A stretch of DNA of 64,000 bases from Spongiactinospora rosea. GTDB taxonomy: Bacteria > Actinomycetota > Actinomycetes > Streptosporangiales > Streptosporangiaceae. Below, piece after piece: positions 33,172 through 42,595 of the stretch. The notes under the pieces are model-generated. The model was not told the origin of the DNA. It did no database searches and saw only the letters and a list, made by a program, of their open reading frames with translations. The translations under genes were made by a program, and so were the position numbers. The stretch's first letter is position 1; every line of letters begins with the position of its first letter. The stretch spans positions 310,001-374,000 of the forward strand of contig NZ_QMEY01000005.1 in NCBI RefSeq assembly GCF_003315795.1, read 5' to 3'.

Positions 33172-34191
33172 ATGCGAATCGCGGCAGACGCGTCGCAAGG
33201 AGGCTGGCTCGCGCCCGGCTACTGCCCTCCGTCGATGGGCGTCGAGGTCGACGTCGTTTCGGGCTTCTATTCGCAGTCCTCCGGCACGATGGCCGGTCTC
33301 GCCTTCACCGCGCTGGTCCTGCTGCTCGGCGCACGCGATTCCGGCGGGGACAAGAGATATTCCGCGCCTCATGCCCTGATGGCGCTGTTCGTCACGTTGT
33401 TCTGCCTGCTCGCCACCATGGTGACCTACTCGGTGCTGGCCGGTAACAAGGACGTCGACGGCCGTACCGCCGCCTCGGAGATGGTGGCGGGCCTCGGCCT
33501 CAGCCTTGCCGTCCAGATGCTCTTCTTCTCCCTGCTCCTGCTTCTGGAGATGCGGCCGGAACACGCCGCCGTCGCCCGCGTGGCGCGCTGGGTCACGGTC
33601 GTCGTGATCCCGATGGTCGGCCTGCTCTTCCTGATGTTCGGGGCCCAGGGCACAGAGTACCTGCGCACCACGCGCATCCCCGGTGTGACGGTCGGCGCCT
33701 GTGAGGGCTCGGTGGCGGTACCGCTGACGAGCGTCGCCCTCTTCTTCGCGATGGGCATCGTCCTGATCGGCGCACGCGCCAAGGGGATCCACCTGCGCTG
33801 GGCCCGCGAGCGCCGCTCCTGGCCCTCCATCGTGGCCCTCGGCTGGAGCGTGCTGTCCTTCGTCCTGTTCACCGCCATCACGCTCCAGCCGACCGGCTAT
33901 CTGATGCCCCGCCTGATGGTGCTGGGCTTCATGTCCTTCGCGGCGATCGTGCTGGCCACGATGGGAGTCCTCATCCAGGCGGGCGGCCCGGTCTCTCGCC
34001 CGCTCGTCGCCAACGACGACCCCCCACCCCTCCCCGGACCGGACAAGGCACCGGACAAGGGACCGGGCAAGCCCGTCGCGGACACCCAGGAGAAGCACCC
34101 CGTTCTGAAGGACCACCACCTCGTGGCCCGGAAGACGCGGCATACCAAAGGGCATCAAGAGCGCGGCACGACCGCGGGCGGCGAGAGCTGA
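33172..34191 (+). CDS. Polytopic membrane protein of unknown function
   Basis: A 339-residue protein with about seven hydrophobic segments between residues 40 and 270 (for example TMAGLAFTALVLLLGA and WVTVVVIPMVGLLFLMFGA). A long charged, proline-rich cytoplasmic tail runs from about 275 (PPPLPGPDKAPDKGPGKP, then Lys/His-rich). ATG 33172 follows GGAGGCGACGC. No known family is recognised. It is followed after 200 bp by the NACHT-like gene on the same strand, so a joint role is possible. The tail's repeated PDKAPDKGPGK suggests a flexible spacer. Confidence 0.75.
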   Translation: MRIAADASQGGWLAPGYCPPSMGVEVDVVSGFYSQSSGTMAGLAFTALVLLLGARDSGGDKRYSAPHALMALFVTLFCLLATMVTYSVLAGNKDVDGRTAASEMVAGLGLSLAVQMLFFSLLLLLEMRPEHAAVARVARWVTVVVIPMVGLLFLMFGAQGTEYLRTTRIPGVTVGACEGSVAVPLTSVALFFAMGIVLIGARAKGIHLRWARERRSWPSIVALGWSVLSFVLFTAITLQPTGYLMPRLMVLGFMSFAAIVLATMGVLIQAGGPVSRPLVANDDPPPLPGPDKAPDKGPGKPVADTQEKHPVLKDHHLVARKTRHTKGHQERGTTAGGES

Positions 34192-34391
34192 CAGCCCCCG
34201 CGCGCCGGGGCGGTCGCGGCGGCATGATGGAGGCAAGCGCAATGCTCCTCGTCCGTCAGCGCCGCTCCACCGATCGCGACGACTGACCGCAGGCACGAGT
34301 CCCCGGCGACCGCCGGCGCCTCGGCTTCACGTTCTCTGTCTGCCGGTTCTCTCTCCTGGGCCAGGTGCCCCGGAGCGGAGGGACGTACGTC

Positions 34392-36815
34392 GTGAATCCC
34401 AAATTACGCGGCTCCGCCGCCGTCATCCTGCTCGTCACCGGCATCGGAGGGATCGCGGTCGCGTTGGCCCTCCGCCTCGTCGACCAGGCCAGCGGCATCG
34501 CCGACACCGTGGGCGTGCTCATCACCGCGCTGGCGTTCCTGTACAGCCGCCGCCCCGATCCCGTCTCACCCGAAACCCTGATCCAGCACCTGCGGGCCGA
34601 AACGCTCGGCGCGCTGCGCCACGACGCCCAGGAACGCGGCCTGCTGCGCCCCGAACTCCTGCCCGTCCGGCTGCGCAGCCGCAACGGCGACGACGCCTGG
34701 CCCGAACCCCGCGCCGCCGTATGGTCGGCCACCGACTTCCAGGACCACGCCGCCGGCCTCGTCACCGCGACGGACGGGCACCGCCGGCTGATCGTGCTCG
34801 GCCCGGCCGGGGCGGGCAAGTCCACGACCGCCGTGATGATGGCGCTGGGCCTGCTGGCCAGGGGCTACCTGCCCATCCTGCTTAAGGCCACCACCTGGGA
34901 CCCGTACCACACCGCCTTCGCCGACTGGGTCGCGAAGGAGGTCGTCCTCGGCCGCGGGGTACGGTACGAGCACGACCGTGGCCTGTGCCAGGCGCTCAGC
35001 GACCACGAGCGCACCGTCTTCCTCATCGACGGCTTCGACGCGTCCACCGCGCACACCCGGCGGGCATTGGAACGGCTGGAAAAGGAGGCCCCGCACGACC
35101 GCCACCTGGTGCTGTTCGCCAGGGGTGACCGGATCGCCGCCCCGCCCCACTACACCGTGCACACCCTCATGCCGCCGAAGCCCAAGGCGGTGTACAAGTA
35201 CCTGCGGCAGCTCGCGGGACGGCTCGAAACCGAGGACCGCTGGCGGCCGGTGCTGGATCGGGTCAGGCGCGGGGCGCCCGACGAGGTCACCGGCCTGCTG
35301 TCCAACCCGCTGTTCCTGAGCCTGGCCCGTCGGGCGTGCGCGGACGCGGGCGACGCGGACGGCGATCTCGACCCCGGGCGTCTGGTGGCGCTCGTGATGG
35401 GGAAGGGCCGCGCGGCGGCCGAGAAGCGCCTGCTGAACGAGTTCGTGTCCACCGTCATGCGCGGCCGGTTCGGCACGGCCCGGGCACGGCGATGGCTGGG
35501 CAACCTGGCCGCCATGCTGCGCCGCCGGGTGGGCGGGCGGGTGGCCTGGTGGCAGGTGTACACCGAGGTCCCGGCCGCCGTCCCGGCGGTCGCCGCCGGC
35601 CTGGTGCTGCTGCCCGCCTACCAGCTCGCGCTCGTCATGCCGCTCGGACTGACCCGCGGGCTCGCCATCGGCCTGGCCGCGGGGGTGGTGCTGGGGCTGC
35701 TCAGAGGGGTGCGCCCGTCCTGGCGGGCCATCGCGCTCGCGGGGATCACGGCGTCGGCGGGCGTGCTGGGGATCGGCCTGGCGGGCCTGCCCGCACTGAT
35801 CCCCGCCGATGAGCCGGTGCTCCCGTACGTCATCGGCGACACGGTCGAACTGGGCACGGCCTTTGTGCTGACCCTGGCCTGCCGCCCCCTGCTGATCCGC
35901 AGAAGCCCGCTTCCCGTCCTCACCCGCCTGCTCGTGCCTGGGCGGGTGGTCGCGGCCTTCGCGGTGGCCCTGGTCGCCTGCGGTTCGGCGTCGGCGTGCC
36001 TGGTCGCCGAGTGGTCCGGCGCGAGGTTCCCGCTGGTCGGCGGGTTCGTGGCCATCGTCGTGTCCATGGGCACCGGGACCGGCATCGCCACCCTGGCCGC
36101 GCGCGTCATGGCCGGCGACCTGGCCGCGCCCCCGATGCCCGCCCGGATCGTCCCCCGGCTCACCACCGCGCTCGGCTCACCGCTGCCGTACCTGCTGCGG
36201 GCCTTCCCGCCGACCGTGCTGATCGGCGTCATGGCCGGGCTGACCGGCATGGTCCGGATCAGCCTGGACTACGGCATGCAGATCGTGATCGTCTTCGGGC
36301 TGGTGCTGGGCGTACCGGTCGCGCTGGTGATCGGAGTGCTCAACTGGCTCGCCCAGCCGCTGGAGGACCCCTCGGCCGCGACCGCCACGACGATCCGGCG
36401 CAACGACGGACTGGCGGCGATCAGCTGCGTCGTGGCCATCGCCCTGGCGGCCACCGCCGGCATCCTCATCCTCCAAGGTCCCGGCCAGGCCCTCATCGCG
36501 GAGGTCCAGAACGCCCCCGGCTTTCACGTACAGCCGTGGCAGGGCGTACTGTTCGGGCTCACGCTGGGCGTCGTACTCGCGTCCCTGCGGACCGCCTCTC
36601 CCGCGGTCCTGGTGGGGCACGTGTGGCTCGCGGCCCGCTCGGCGTTCCCGTGGCGGATGCAGCGCTTCCTGGACACGCTTCACGAACGCGGACTGCTGCG
36701 CAACACGGGCCCGTACTACGAGTTCAGCCACACCCTGCTGGCCGAAGTGCTCGACGATGACACCTCTCGCACACCCTCGACCGTCACACCTCGCCCGGCC
36801 GATCCCCGTGGGTGA
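34392..36815 (+). CDS. Membrane-anchored NACHT/STAND-like NTPase
   Basis: An 807-residue protein. Two N-terminal helices (about 8-28 and 38-52) precede an NTPase domain with Walker A GPAGAGKST (137-145) and Walker B TVFLIDGFD (about 208-216). A NACHT-like helical part follows, with VTGLLSNPLFLSLARRA. From about 390 to 740 there are ten or so hydrophobic helices. The end reads FLDTLHERGLLRNTGPYYEF then SHTLLAEVL, the winged-helix tail seen in many actinobacterial NACHT proteins. GTG 34392 follows GGAGGG; GTG 34365 is possible. Similar proteins act in signalling or anti-phage defence, but no effector domain is visible here. Confidence 0.82.
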   Translation: MNPKLRGSAAVILLVTGIGGIAVALALRLVDQASGIADTVGVLITALAFLYSRRPDPVSPETLIQHLRAETLGALRHDAQERGLLRPELLPVRLRSRNGDDAWPEPRAAVWSATDFQDHAAGLVTATDGHRRLIVLGPAGAGKSTTAVMMALGLLARGYLPILLKATTWDPYHTAFADWVAKEVVLGRGVRYEHDRGLCQALSDHERTVFLIDGFDASTAHTRRALERLEKEAPHDRHLVLFARGDRIAAPPHYTVHTLMPPKPKAVYKYLRQLAGRLETEDRWRPVLDRVRRGAPDEVTGLLSNPLFLSLARRACADAGDADGDLDPGRLVALVMGKGRAAAEKRLLNEFVSTVMRGRFGTARARRWLGNLAAMLRRRVGGRVAWWQVYTEVPAAVPAVAAGLVLLPAYQLALVMPLGLTRGLAIGLAAGVVLGLLRGVRPSWRAIALAGITASAGVLGIGLAGLPALIPADEPVLPYVIGDTVELGTAFVLTLACRPLLIRRSPLPVLTRLLVPGRVVAAFAVALVACGSASACLVAEWSGARFPLVGGFVAIVVSMGTGTGIATLAARVMAGDLAAPPMPARIVPRLTTALGSPLPYLLRAFPPTVLIGVMAGLTGMVRISLDYGMQIVIVFGLVLGVPVALVIGVLNWLAQPLEDPSAATATTIRRNDGLAAISCVVAIALAATAGILILQGPGQALIAEVQNAPGFHVQPWQGVLFGLTLGVVLASLRTASPAVLVGHVWLAARSAFPWRMQRFLDTLHERGLLRNTGPYYEFSHTLLAEVLDDDTSRTPSTVTPRPADPRG

Positions 36816-37536
36816 TCTCGCGAGGTGAATCTTCCACCAACCGGCCTATGGCATCGGCGACCTCGATCGACCGGAAGAGCTCCCATGGATCAGTCGGAAA
36901 CCGGTGAACTCGCGTGTTGCCGCCTTCCGTCCAGCGTCCCGCTCTGCTCAGGAAGACCTGACGCGGCTCCAGGCGTGCATCGGGAGCCGTGGCCGACAGG
37001 GTGTAGCTGAACCATGCCCGTTGTTTCTCCGTGAGGGTGTCCAGAATATCGACCGGCAGTTCACCGGCCACCCGTTCCATGGCCGACCTCAGGAACCCGC
37101 CGGCCACGAAAAGCGCGTCATCCGGCGCCAGTTCGCCGACCGGAGGGACAGGTGAACCGCGGCCTTCCGGGTCCATGCCCTGGCAGAGGTCGGCAAGGAG
37201 GTCCTGTGCCACGCGGGGAGAGGTCCACTCCGGATCGAGCAGAACAAGCGGAACGTCCTCCGGCAGATACTCGGCGGCGAGCGACCAGGCCAGTGCCGCG
37301 CCGGAGCAGTATCCGAGAATGGCGTCCGGCTTTCCCTCGTGGCTCTTGAGCCATTTCCGCCAATAAGCCGACTGCTCATTCATCTCATGGACTCGTGATG
37401 ACATGCCGGGAAACCGGAGCGGGTCGATCTTCACCACCTCCTCGGCCGGTCGGCCGAGGAGAAGTGAGCCGAAGGACCGTTTGGGGGTCTCGTCCCGGAA
37501 TTCGATCGCCACCACAAATCGCCGCAAGGCAGACAC
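36784..37536 (-). CDS. Alpha/beta hydrolase, thioesterase-like
   Basis: A 250-residue hydrolase. The nucleophile elbow is GYCSGA (Ser about 78) in AILGYCSGAALAWSLA, the form found in thioesterases attached to NRPS clusters. LVLLDPEW follows the next strand. A conserved acid and His cannot be placed with certainty (HRFPTDPWELF near the C-terminus is the best His). GTG start after GGTGAG. It lies 18 bp after the NRPS module on the same strand, so it is the likely release or editing enzyme. Its 3' end overlaps the convergent NTPase gene by 32 bp. Confidence 0.7.
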   Translation of the reverse strand: MSALRRFVVAIEFRDETPKRSFGSLLLGRPAEEVVKIDPLRFPGMSSRVHEMNEQSAYWRKWLKSHEGKPDAILGYCSGAALAWSLAAEYLPEDVPLVLLDPEWTSPRVAQDLLADLCQGMDPEGRGSPVPPVGELAPDDALFVAGGFLRSAMERVAGELPVDILDTLTEKQRAWFSYTLSATAPDARLEPRQVFLSRAGRWTEGGNTRVHRFPTDPWELFRSIEVADAIGRLVEDSPREITHGDRPGEV

Positions 37537-37554
37537 CTCACCGAAAGTTGGATT

Positions 37555-39143
37555 TCACAGAGACCCCACCTTTTCCCGCTCGCGCAGATCTTTGACGCGG
37601 CTCACGTAGTCCGTGAGGACCGGGTGTTCGAAAAGGACCTCCAGCCCCACGTTCACCCCGAGGTCCTTGCGCACCTGCCCCGTGACGCGGGCGGCGAGCA
37701 GCGAATGGCCGCCGACCGCGAAGAAGTCATCATCCGGCCGGGGGGATCGTCCGAGCAGTCCGCCCCAGATCTCCGCTATGGCGCTGAAGACGCCTCCGTC
37801 CTCCTGAGGCGTGAGATCGAGCACCGCTTCGCCGGCGGTGTCCGGCAGGGAATGGGCGAGTGATGCGCGGTCGACCTTCCCGTTCACCGTCAAGGGCATC
37901 GACTCCAGGCGGCGGATGATCGCGGGGACCATGTACCGCGGCAGCATGCCCAGTAAATGCGCACGGATCGCGCTCTCGCCTGCGTCTCCGCAGAAGAAGG
38001 CCAGCAGCCTGCCGCCGTCATCGCCGGCCTGGTGGACGACGGCGGCCTGACTCACGTCGCCGCCTGCCAGAATGGCCAGCTCTATCTCCGTGAGCTCGAT
38101 TCGGAAGCCACGAAGGCTGACCTGGCCGTCCCTCCGGCCGACGAATTCCAGCTCGCCGTCCGGCGCCCATCTGCAGATGTCGCCGGAACGGTACCATCGC
38201 CTCCCCGCCTGGTCGGTGATGAATTTCTCCGCGGTGAGGCGGCTGTCATTCCAGTATCCGGTGGCGAGTATCGACCCGCCGATCAGAAGTTCGCCGTCGA
38301 TCCCAGGCTCTGCGACGTCATCCCCGGAGGCATCGGCCAGACGCACTTCGGCATCCCGGACAGGGCGTCCAATGGGCGGCAGCGCGGCATTGCCCGAGTT
38401 TCGCAAATCGCCGGTGGCCGTGGTGACCACGGTGGCCTCCGTTGGGCCGTAGTGATTGTGCACCGCGGCCGGGAAATCCCTGGGCGGGTACACCCGCAGC
38501 CGATCTCCATCTGCTCGGCGAGCGGGGTGCTCAGGAAGCACACGTCGATCTTTTGGACCGTCAGGAACTCGATGATCTGGACTATGCCGCCGGCCACCGG
38601 AGCCGGGGGGAGCACCAGGGTGGCCCCGGACGCGAGCGTGCTCCAGCACTCCCACGCGGAGGCGTCGAATCCGAGCCCGGCGAATGCCGCGACACGCGTA
38701 CCCGGGCCCGTGAGGTACGTCTCGCGGTGCCAGTTCACCAGATCGGCCAGGCTGCCGTGGCCGACCGCGACACCCTTGGGCGTTCCGGTGGAGCCGGAGG
38801 TGTAGATCACGTACGCGGTCGCGTCCTCGGCGGCCCAGCCGGATGGCCGCGCGCCGGCGTCCAGTCGCCGCCGCAGGCGAGGTGAGACCTCCACGGACTG
38901 AGGACGCGCGTCCGCGAGAATCGACCGCAGGCGCCCATCGGGCAGTGCCGGATCCAGCGGCAGATAGGCGCACCCGCTGCGCCAGACGGCCAGTTGCTCG
39001 ATGACGCAGGCCGTTCCGCGCTCGAAGAGCGTGGCGACCAGTCCCCCCGGGCGGTGGTTCGGGCCTGCTGAGATGCGGGCGGCCGCCTTGGCCGACTCGG
39101 CCCACAACTCACCGTAGGTGATCGATTCGGTGCCGCATTCCAT
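37555..39143 (-). pseudogene. NRPS adenylation-carrier (A-PCP) module, broken by deletion/frameshift
   Basis: The 5' frame (39143 to about 38510) holds A-domain cores SITYGELW, AYVIYTSGSTGTPKG (A3) and FDASAWECW (A4). It reaches TPLAEQM and then goes out of frame. The 3' frame picks up at GDRLRVYPP and holds NHYGPTEATVV (A5), GELLIGGSILATGYW, YRSGDICRW, TVNGKVDRASL (A10 lysine) and a carrier domain with FFAVGGHSLLA (phosphopantetheine serine). About 15-20 residues between the two are deleted near 38505-38512. Readable specificity positions are D-A-W-F then H-V-V-K, near the leucine-type code. The module probably no longer works. Confidence 0.85.
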
Positions 39144-39160
39144 CGCCACCGCGGGCGATG

Positions 39161-39886
39161 TCAGCCGCCGAGGTGCGCGCCGCCGTTGACGTGCACGACC
39201 TGGCCCGTGATGTGACCGGCGCCGGCGGATGCGAGGAACGCGATCGTGGCGGCGACGTCCTCCCCCCGACCGGCGCGGCCGGTGGCGGTCTGGGCGACCA
39301 GCGCGGTACGGCGCTGCTCGGGCAGCCCGTCGCCGAAGAACTCGGTCTCCTCGACCAGCCCCGGGGCCACGACGTTGGCGGTGATGCCGCGCCCGCCGAG
39401 CCGGAACGCCAGTTCGGCGTTCCAGGCGAGCCCCCCGGCCTTGGCCGCGCCGTAGCCCGCCGCGCCCTTGGCCGCGGCGATCGAGCCGAGGGTGACAACG
39501 CGGCCCCCGTCCGCCAACCGTGGCGTGAGCGCCGCCGTCACCAGCACCGCGCTCACCAGATTGGCCTCCAGGTTGGCCAGCCACGCGGCCCGCAGCCCGG
39601 CCAGGTCGCGGGGCTCGGGCCTGCTGAGGTCGGTGTTGCCGCCCGCGTTGTTGACCAGCACCTCCACCCGCTGCGGCAGCTCGGGCAGCGCGGCCTCGAT
39701 CTCGGCGGGAACCGTCGCGTCGAACGGCACGGCCCGCACCCCGCGCCCCAGCTCGGCCACCGCCCGGTCCAGGACGTCCTTGCGGCGGCCGGTGATCACC
39801 ACCTCCAGGCCGTCGGCCGCCAGCGCCGCCGCCGTGGCCCTTCCGATCCCCGTGCCGCCACCCGTCACCACGGCCGTACGCGTCAT
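39161..39886 (-). CDS. Short-chain dehydrogenase/reductase (FabG-like)
   Basis: A 241-residue SDR with TGGGTGIGRAT (8-18), NNAGGN, LGSIAAAKGAAGYGAAKAGG (Ser, Tyr and Lys of the active site) and APGLVEET. ITGRRKDVL after beta-2 (Arg-Arg) favours NADP. It ends 18 bp before the NRPS module on the same strand and could be part of that operon, but its promoter faces the MarR gene, so MarR is the more likely controller. ATG 39886 gives the normal N-terminus. Confidence 0.9.
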   Translation of the reverse strand: MTRTAVVTGGGTGIGRATAAALAADGLEVVITGRRKDVLDRAVAELGRGVRAVPFDATVPAEIEAALPELPQRVEVLVNNAGGNTDLSRPEPRDLAGLRAAWLANLEANLVSAVLVTAALTPRLADGGRVVTLGSIAAAKGAAGYGAAKAGGLAWNAELAFRLGGRGITANVVAPGLVEETEFFGDGLPEQRRTALVAQTATGRAGRGEDVAATIAFLASAGAGHITGQVVHVNGGAHLGG

Positions 39887-39899
39887 CCTCGAACCCCTT

Positions 39900-39930
39900 G
39901 TTTAGACCTAAACTTCTATTCGTAGAATAG
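39900..39930. promoter_or_regulatory. Pair of MarR-type palindromes
   Basis: GTTTAG-AC-CTAAAC (39900-39913) and CTATTC-GTA-GAATAG (39916-39930) are adjacent perfect inverted repeats in the 49-bp gap between SDR and MarR. The stretch is strikingly AT-rich. MarR dimers bind such short palindromes over divergent promoters. Confidence 0.75.
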
Positions 39931-39935
39931 GAAAC

Positions 39936-40490
39936 GTGATCCAGCACCGCAAACCCGACGCCGTAGACGAGATCCAACTGGCCTGGCACCGGGAGCGCCC
40001 CGGCACCCCTGTCGCCTCGATCGGGATCGTCACCCGCATGTGGCGGGCCGCCAAACTGTTCGGCGACGAACGCCGACGCACACTGGCCCGGCTCGGCATC
40101 GACGGCGCCACCCTCGACCTGCTGTCCACGTTGCGGCGCAGCGGCCCCCCGTACACCATGACCCCGGCAGAACTACGCGCCTCGTGCCTGGTCACGGCGG
40201 GCGCCATCAGCCAGCGCGTCACCCGCGCAGAAAAGGCGGACCTTGTGCGCACCACACGCGGCCCGCGCGGGCGCACCCAAATGGTCACCCTGTCCGATGC
40301 CGGGCACCGGCTCGTCGAGGACACCGTCGATGCGCTGCTGGCCCATGAGGACGCGCTCATCGCCCATCTCGACGAGGACCAACGCGAACACCTCACCGTC
40401 CTGCTCCGCGACCTGCTGGACGGCCTGATCGAACGCCTCGACGCCGACGAACGCCCTGGTCAAGTCGGCGACGATGCCCCCGGACCGTGA
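39936..40490 (+). CDS. MarR-family regulator
   Basis: A 184-residue MarR protein. The winged HTH is in the middle: ATLDLLSTLRRSGPPYTMTP, then AELRASCLVTAGAISQRVTR, and the wing TTRGPRGRTQMVTLSDAG. The long N-terminal helix and C-terminal coiled part give the dimer. GTG 39936 matches the compact gap. It is divergent from the SDR and flanked by two perfect palindromes. The likely inducer is a small phenolic or the SDR substrate. Confidence 0.9.
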   Translation: MIQHRKPDAVDEIQLAWHRERPGTPVASIGIVTRMWRAAKLFGDERRRTLARLGIDGATLDLLSTLRRSGPPYTMTPAELRASCLVTAGAISQRVTRAEKADLVRTTRGPRGRTQMVTLSDAGHRLVEDTVDALLAHEDALIAHLDEDQREHLTVLLRDLLDGLIERLDADERPGQVGDDAPGP

Positions 40491-40604
40491 CCGCCGAGTC
40501 GGTACCGGCCGAGTTGATCGGCCTTGATGAGCAGTGCGGCCGTCCGGGGATCCAGTGCCGGGGGCGTGGTGGTCATTTTCTCTCCCTGGGTGATGAGAAG
40601 GCCG

Positions 40605-41630
40605 TCAGGCGGGGGGCGCCGCGGGGTGCCGGGGGAGCAGCAGCGGGGTCGCCAGCAGGAGTACGCCGGCCAGGCCGATCGCGATGTGCGGGCCGAACAC
40701 GCCGCCCAGTACGCCCCAAACGGCGGTCAGGAGCGCGGTCGAGGCCCTGGTCGTCACCGCCCAGGCGGACAGCGTGCGGGCGACCCGGCCGGACGCGGTG
40801 CGCTCAAGGCGGTAGGTGGCGTGGACGGGGTTGAAGACCCCGCAGCAGAAGATGAGCCCGAGTTCGACGCCCATCACCAGCAGCAGCCCTCCGGTGCCCG
40901 GCCTCAGGAAGACAAGGCCGATGGGCCAGAGCGCGCGCAGCGTCCCGGCCGTGACCAGGACCCGGTGCGGCCCGAACCGGGTGACGAGCGGCCGGGCCAG
41001 CCGCGACCCGAGCAGCCCGCCGATCGCGGGTGCGGCGAAGGCGAGGCCGTACTGCCATGCGGCGAACCCGAGCTTGCCGAGCATCAGGACGGCCAGCAGC
41101 GCGTCGGTGGCCATCACCAGGCCGTTGAACATGACGGTGTTGAAGAACAGCGGGCGCAGCGCCGGATCGGCGAGGATGTACCGCCACCCGTCGAGCAGGT
41201 CCCCGGCCCGCATACGCGCGGCCTGCCGCCGTTCGGGCCGCGGTTCCTGGCCGCCCACCATGCGGATGCCCAGGGCCGAGAGCAGGTAGCTGACCGCATC
41301 GGCCACCACCGTCGCCACCGGACCGAACACCGCGATCGCGGCACCGCCCAGCGGCGGTCCGATGATGGTGGTCGTCCAGGTCGTGGACTCCAAGCGGGCG
41401 TTGGCGACGAGCAGGTCCGCGGCTGGCAGCAGCGTCTTCAGGTACGCGCCGGAGGCGGCGCGGAAGGTGATGTCGGCCGCCGCGACGACGAGCGACACCA
41501 GCAGGAGCTGGGCGAAGGACAGCACGCCGAACGCGAACGCGGCCGGGATCGTCAGCAGCGCCGCGGACCGCACGAGGTCCATTCCGACCAGTACCGGCCG
41601 CTTGCGGCGGAACTCCACCCACGGGCCCAG
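40605..41630 (-). pseudogene. 5'-truncated MFS transporter (MFS_3 type)
   Basis: The frame matches an MFS_3-type exporter from the end of TM2 (VPLGPWVEFRRKRPVLVGMD) to the C-terminus, with FRAASGAYLKTLLPAADLL and later helices intact. The first 60 or so residues (TM1, most of TM2) are absent. Upstream of about 41630 the frame continues into unrelated, non-hydrophobic sequence that can be read to 41858. A start at an internal codon would give a carrier lacking its first helices. Hence it is called broken. The remaining upstream bases to 41907 show no gene. Confidence 0.72.
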
Positions 41631-41907
41631 CGGCACCGCCGCGTCCGGCCACGACCCCGCCGAGACCTGGGTGCCGGGCTGGGCGATCCCGCACTGAGGT
41701 GAGCGTGAAGTGCGCGGTGTAGGTGAGGATGATGCGGCGGTTCTGCGGCCAAGCCGAGGGACCTGGGCTCGGAGAGTGAATGCGACTGGGGCGGGGCGGC
41801 GGGTACGGCGTCCTGGGTGGATCCGGCGGAGGAACTGTGATCTTTTGTCCCGGTGCACCCCGTTCAGCCTTCAGCCCGTCTTCGGCTTCCGGTGACGCGT
41901 GTGCGGT

Positions 41908-42525
41908 TCATCGTGCGGGTCCGATGACGTCGTCGCCGAAGACGGCGGCGAGGGCCTTGCCGATCAGGTGGGGAAGATCGGTCCGCCCGTCGTCCTCGGC
42001 CCAGCGCACCATCGCCGTGTGCAGGGCGGCCAGGCAGGCGCCGGCCGCCGCCTGAGCCTGGAAGGCCGTGTCGGGGTCGGGGGTCTCGTCCTCCAGGGCG
42101 CCGATGATGGCCTGCTGGAGGGCGTACTGGTTGTCCAGGTGCCTGGCCCGCAGCGCCGGTGTGGAGATCATGAGCTGGAGGCGGGCGAGCAGGAACCGCC
42201 GGTCCGCCGCCCGGTCGTCGCCGGTCAGGGTGGCGGCCGCGTCGACGAGCGCGCCGCCGATGCGGCGGACCAGGGGCCGGCCGGCGGGTGACGCGGCGAT
42301 CCGCTCGGCGATGAGTTCGCCGTGTTGGTCGGCCAGTACGAGGTCTTCCTTGGTGGGGAAGTGCCGGTAGACGGTCATGGGCGACACACCGGCCGCCTCG
42401 GCGACGTCGTTCATGGTCGTGGCGTCGTATCCGCGCTCGCCGAACAGCCGTATCGCGTGCGCCTGGATCGTGCGCTGCGTCTGGGCTCGTCGTCGCGCTC
42501 GCAGGGTTGAGGGCTGCTCAGGCAT
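41908..42525 (-). CDS. TetR-family transcriptional regulator
   Basis: A 205-residue regulator with the HTH TIQAHAIRLFGERGYDATTM, then VAEAAGVSPMTVYRHFPTKE, near residues 16-55. The C-terminal domain resembles the MftR-like group (AADRRFLLARLQLM). ATG 42525 sits against the operator repeats and gives the standard N-terminus; the longer frame belongs to shadows of the SDR gene. It is divergent from the SDR at 42596 and probably represses it. Confidence 0.91.
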   Translation of the reverse strand: MPEQPSTLRARRRAQTQRTIQAHAIRLFGERGYDATTMNDVAEAAGVSPMTVYRHFPTKEDLVLADQHGELIAERIAASPAGRPLVRRIGGALVDAAATLTGDDRAADRRFLLARLQLMISTPALRARHLDNQYALQQAIIGALEDETPDPDTAFQAQAAAGACLAALHTAMVRWAEDDGRTDLPHLIGKALAAVFGDDVIGPAR

Positions 42526-42559
42526 GTGATAGACACTACCATCGTGATAGCGACTACCA
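42526..42559. promoter_or_regulatory. Direct-repeat TetR operators
   Basis: GTGATAGACACTACCA (42526-42541) recurs as GTGATAGCGACTACCA (42544-42559), 14 of 16 identical, 18 bp apart. Each contains a dyad of the form TAGnnnCTA. The array starts one base before the TetR start codon and ends 36 bp before the SDR start, so it could serve both. Confidence 0.8.
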
Positions 42560-42595
42560 GTTCGGTAGCTTCTAACAGCCGGGAGTGGTGGGCAG

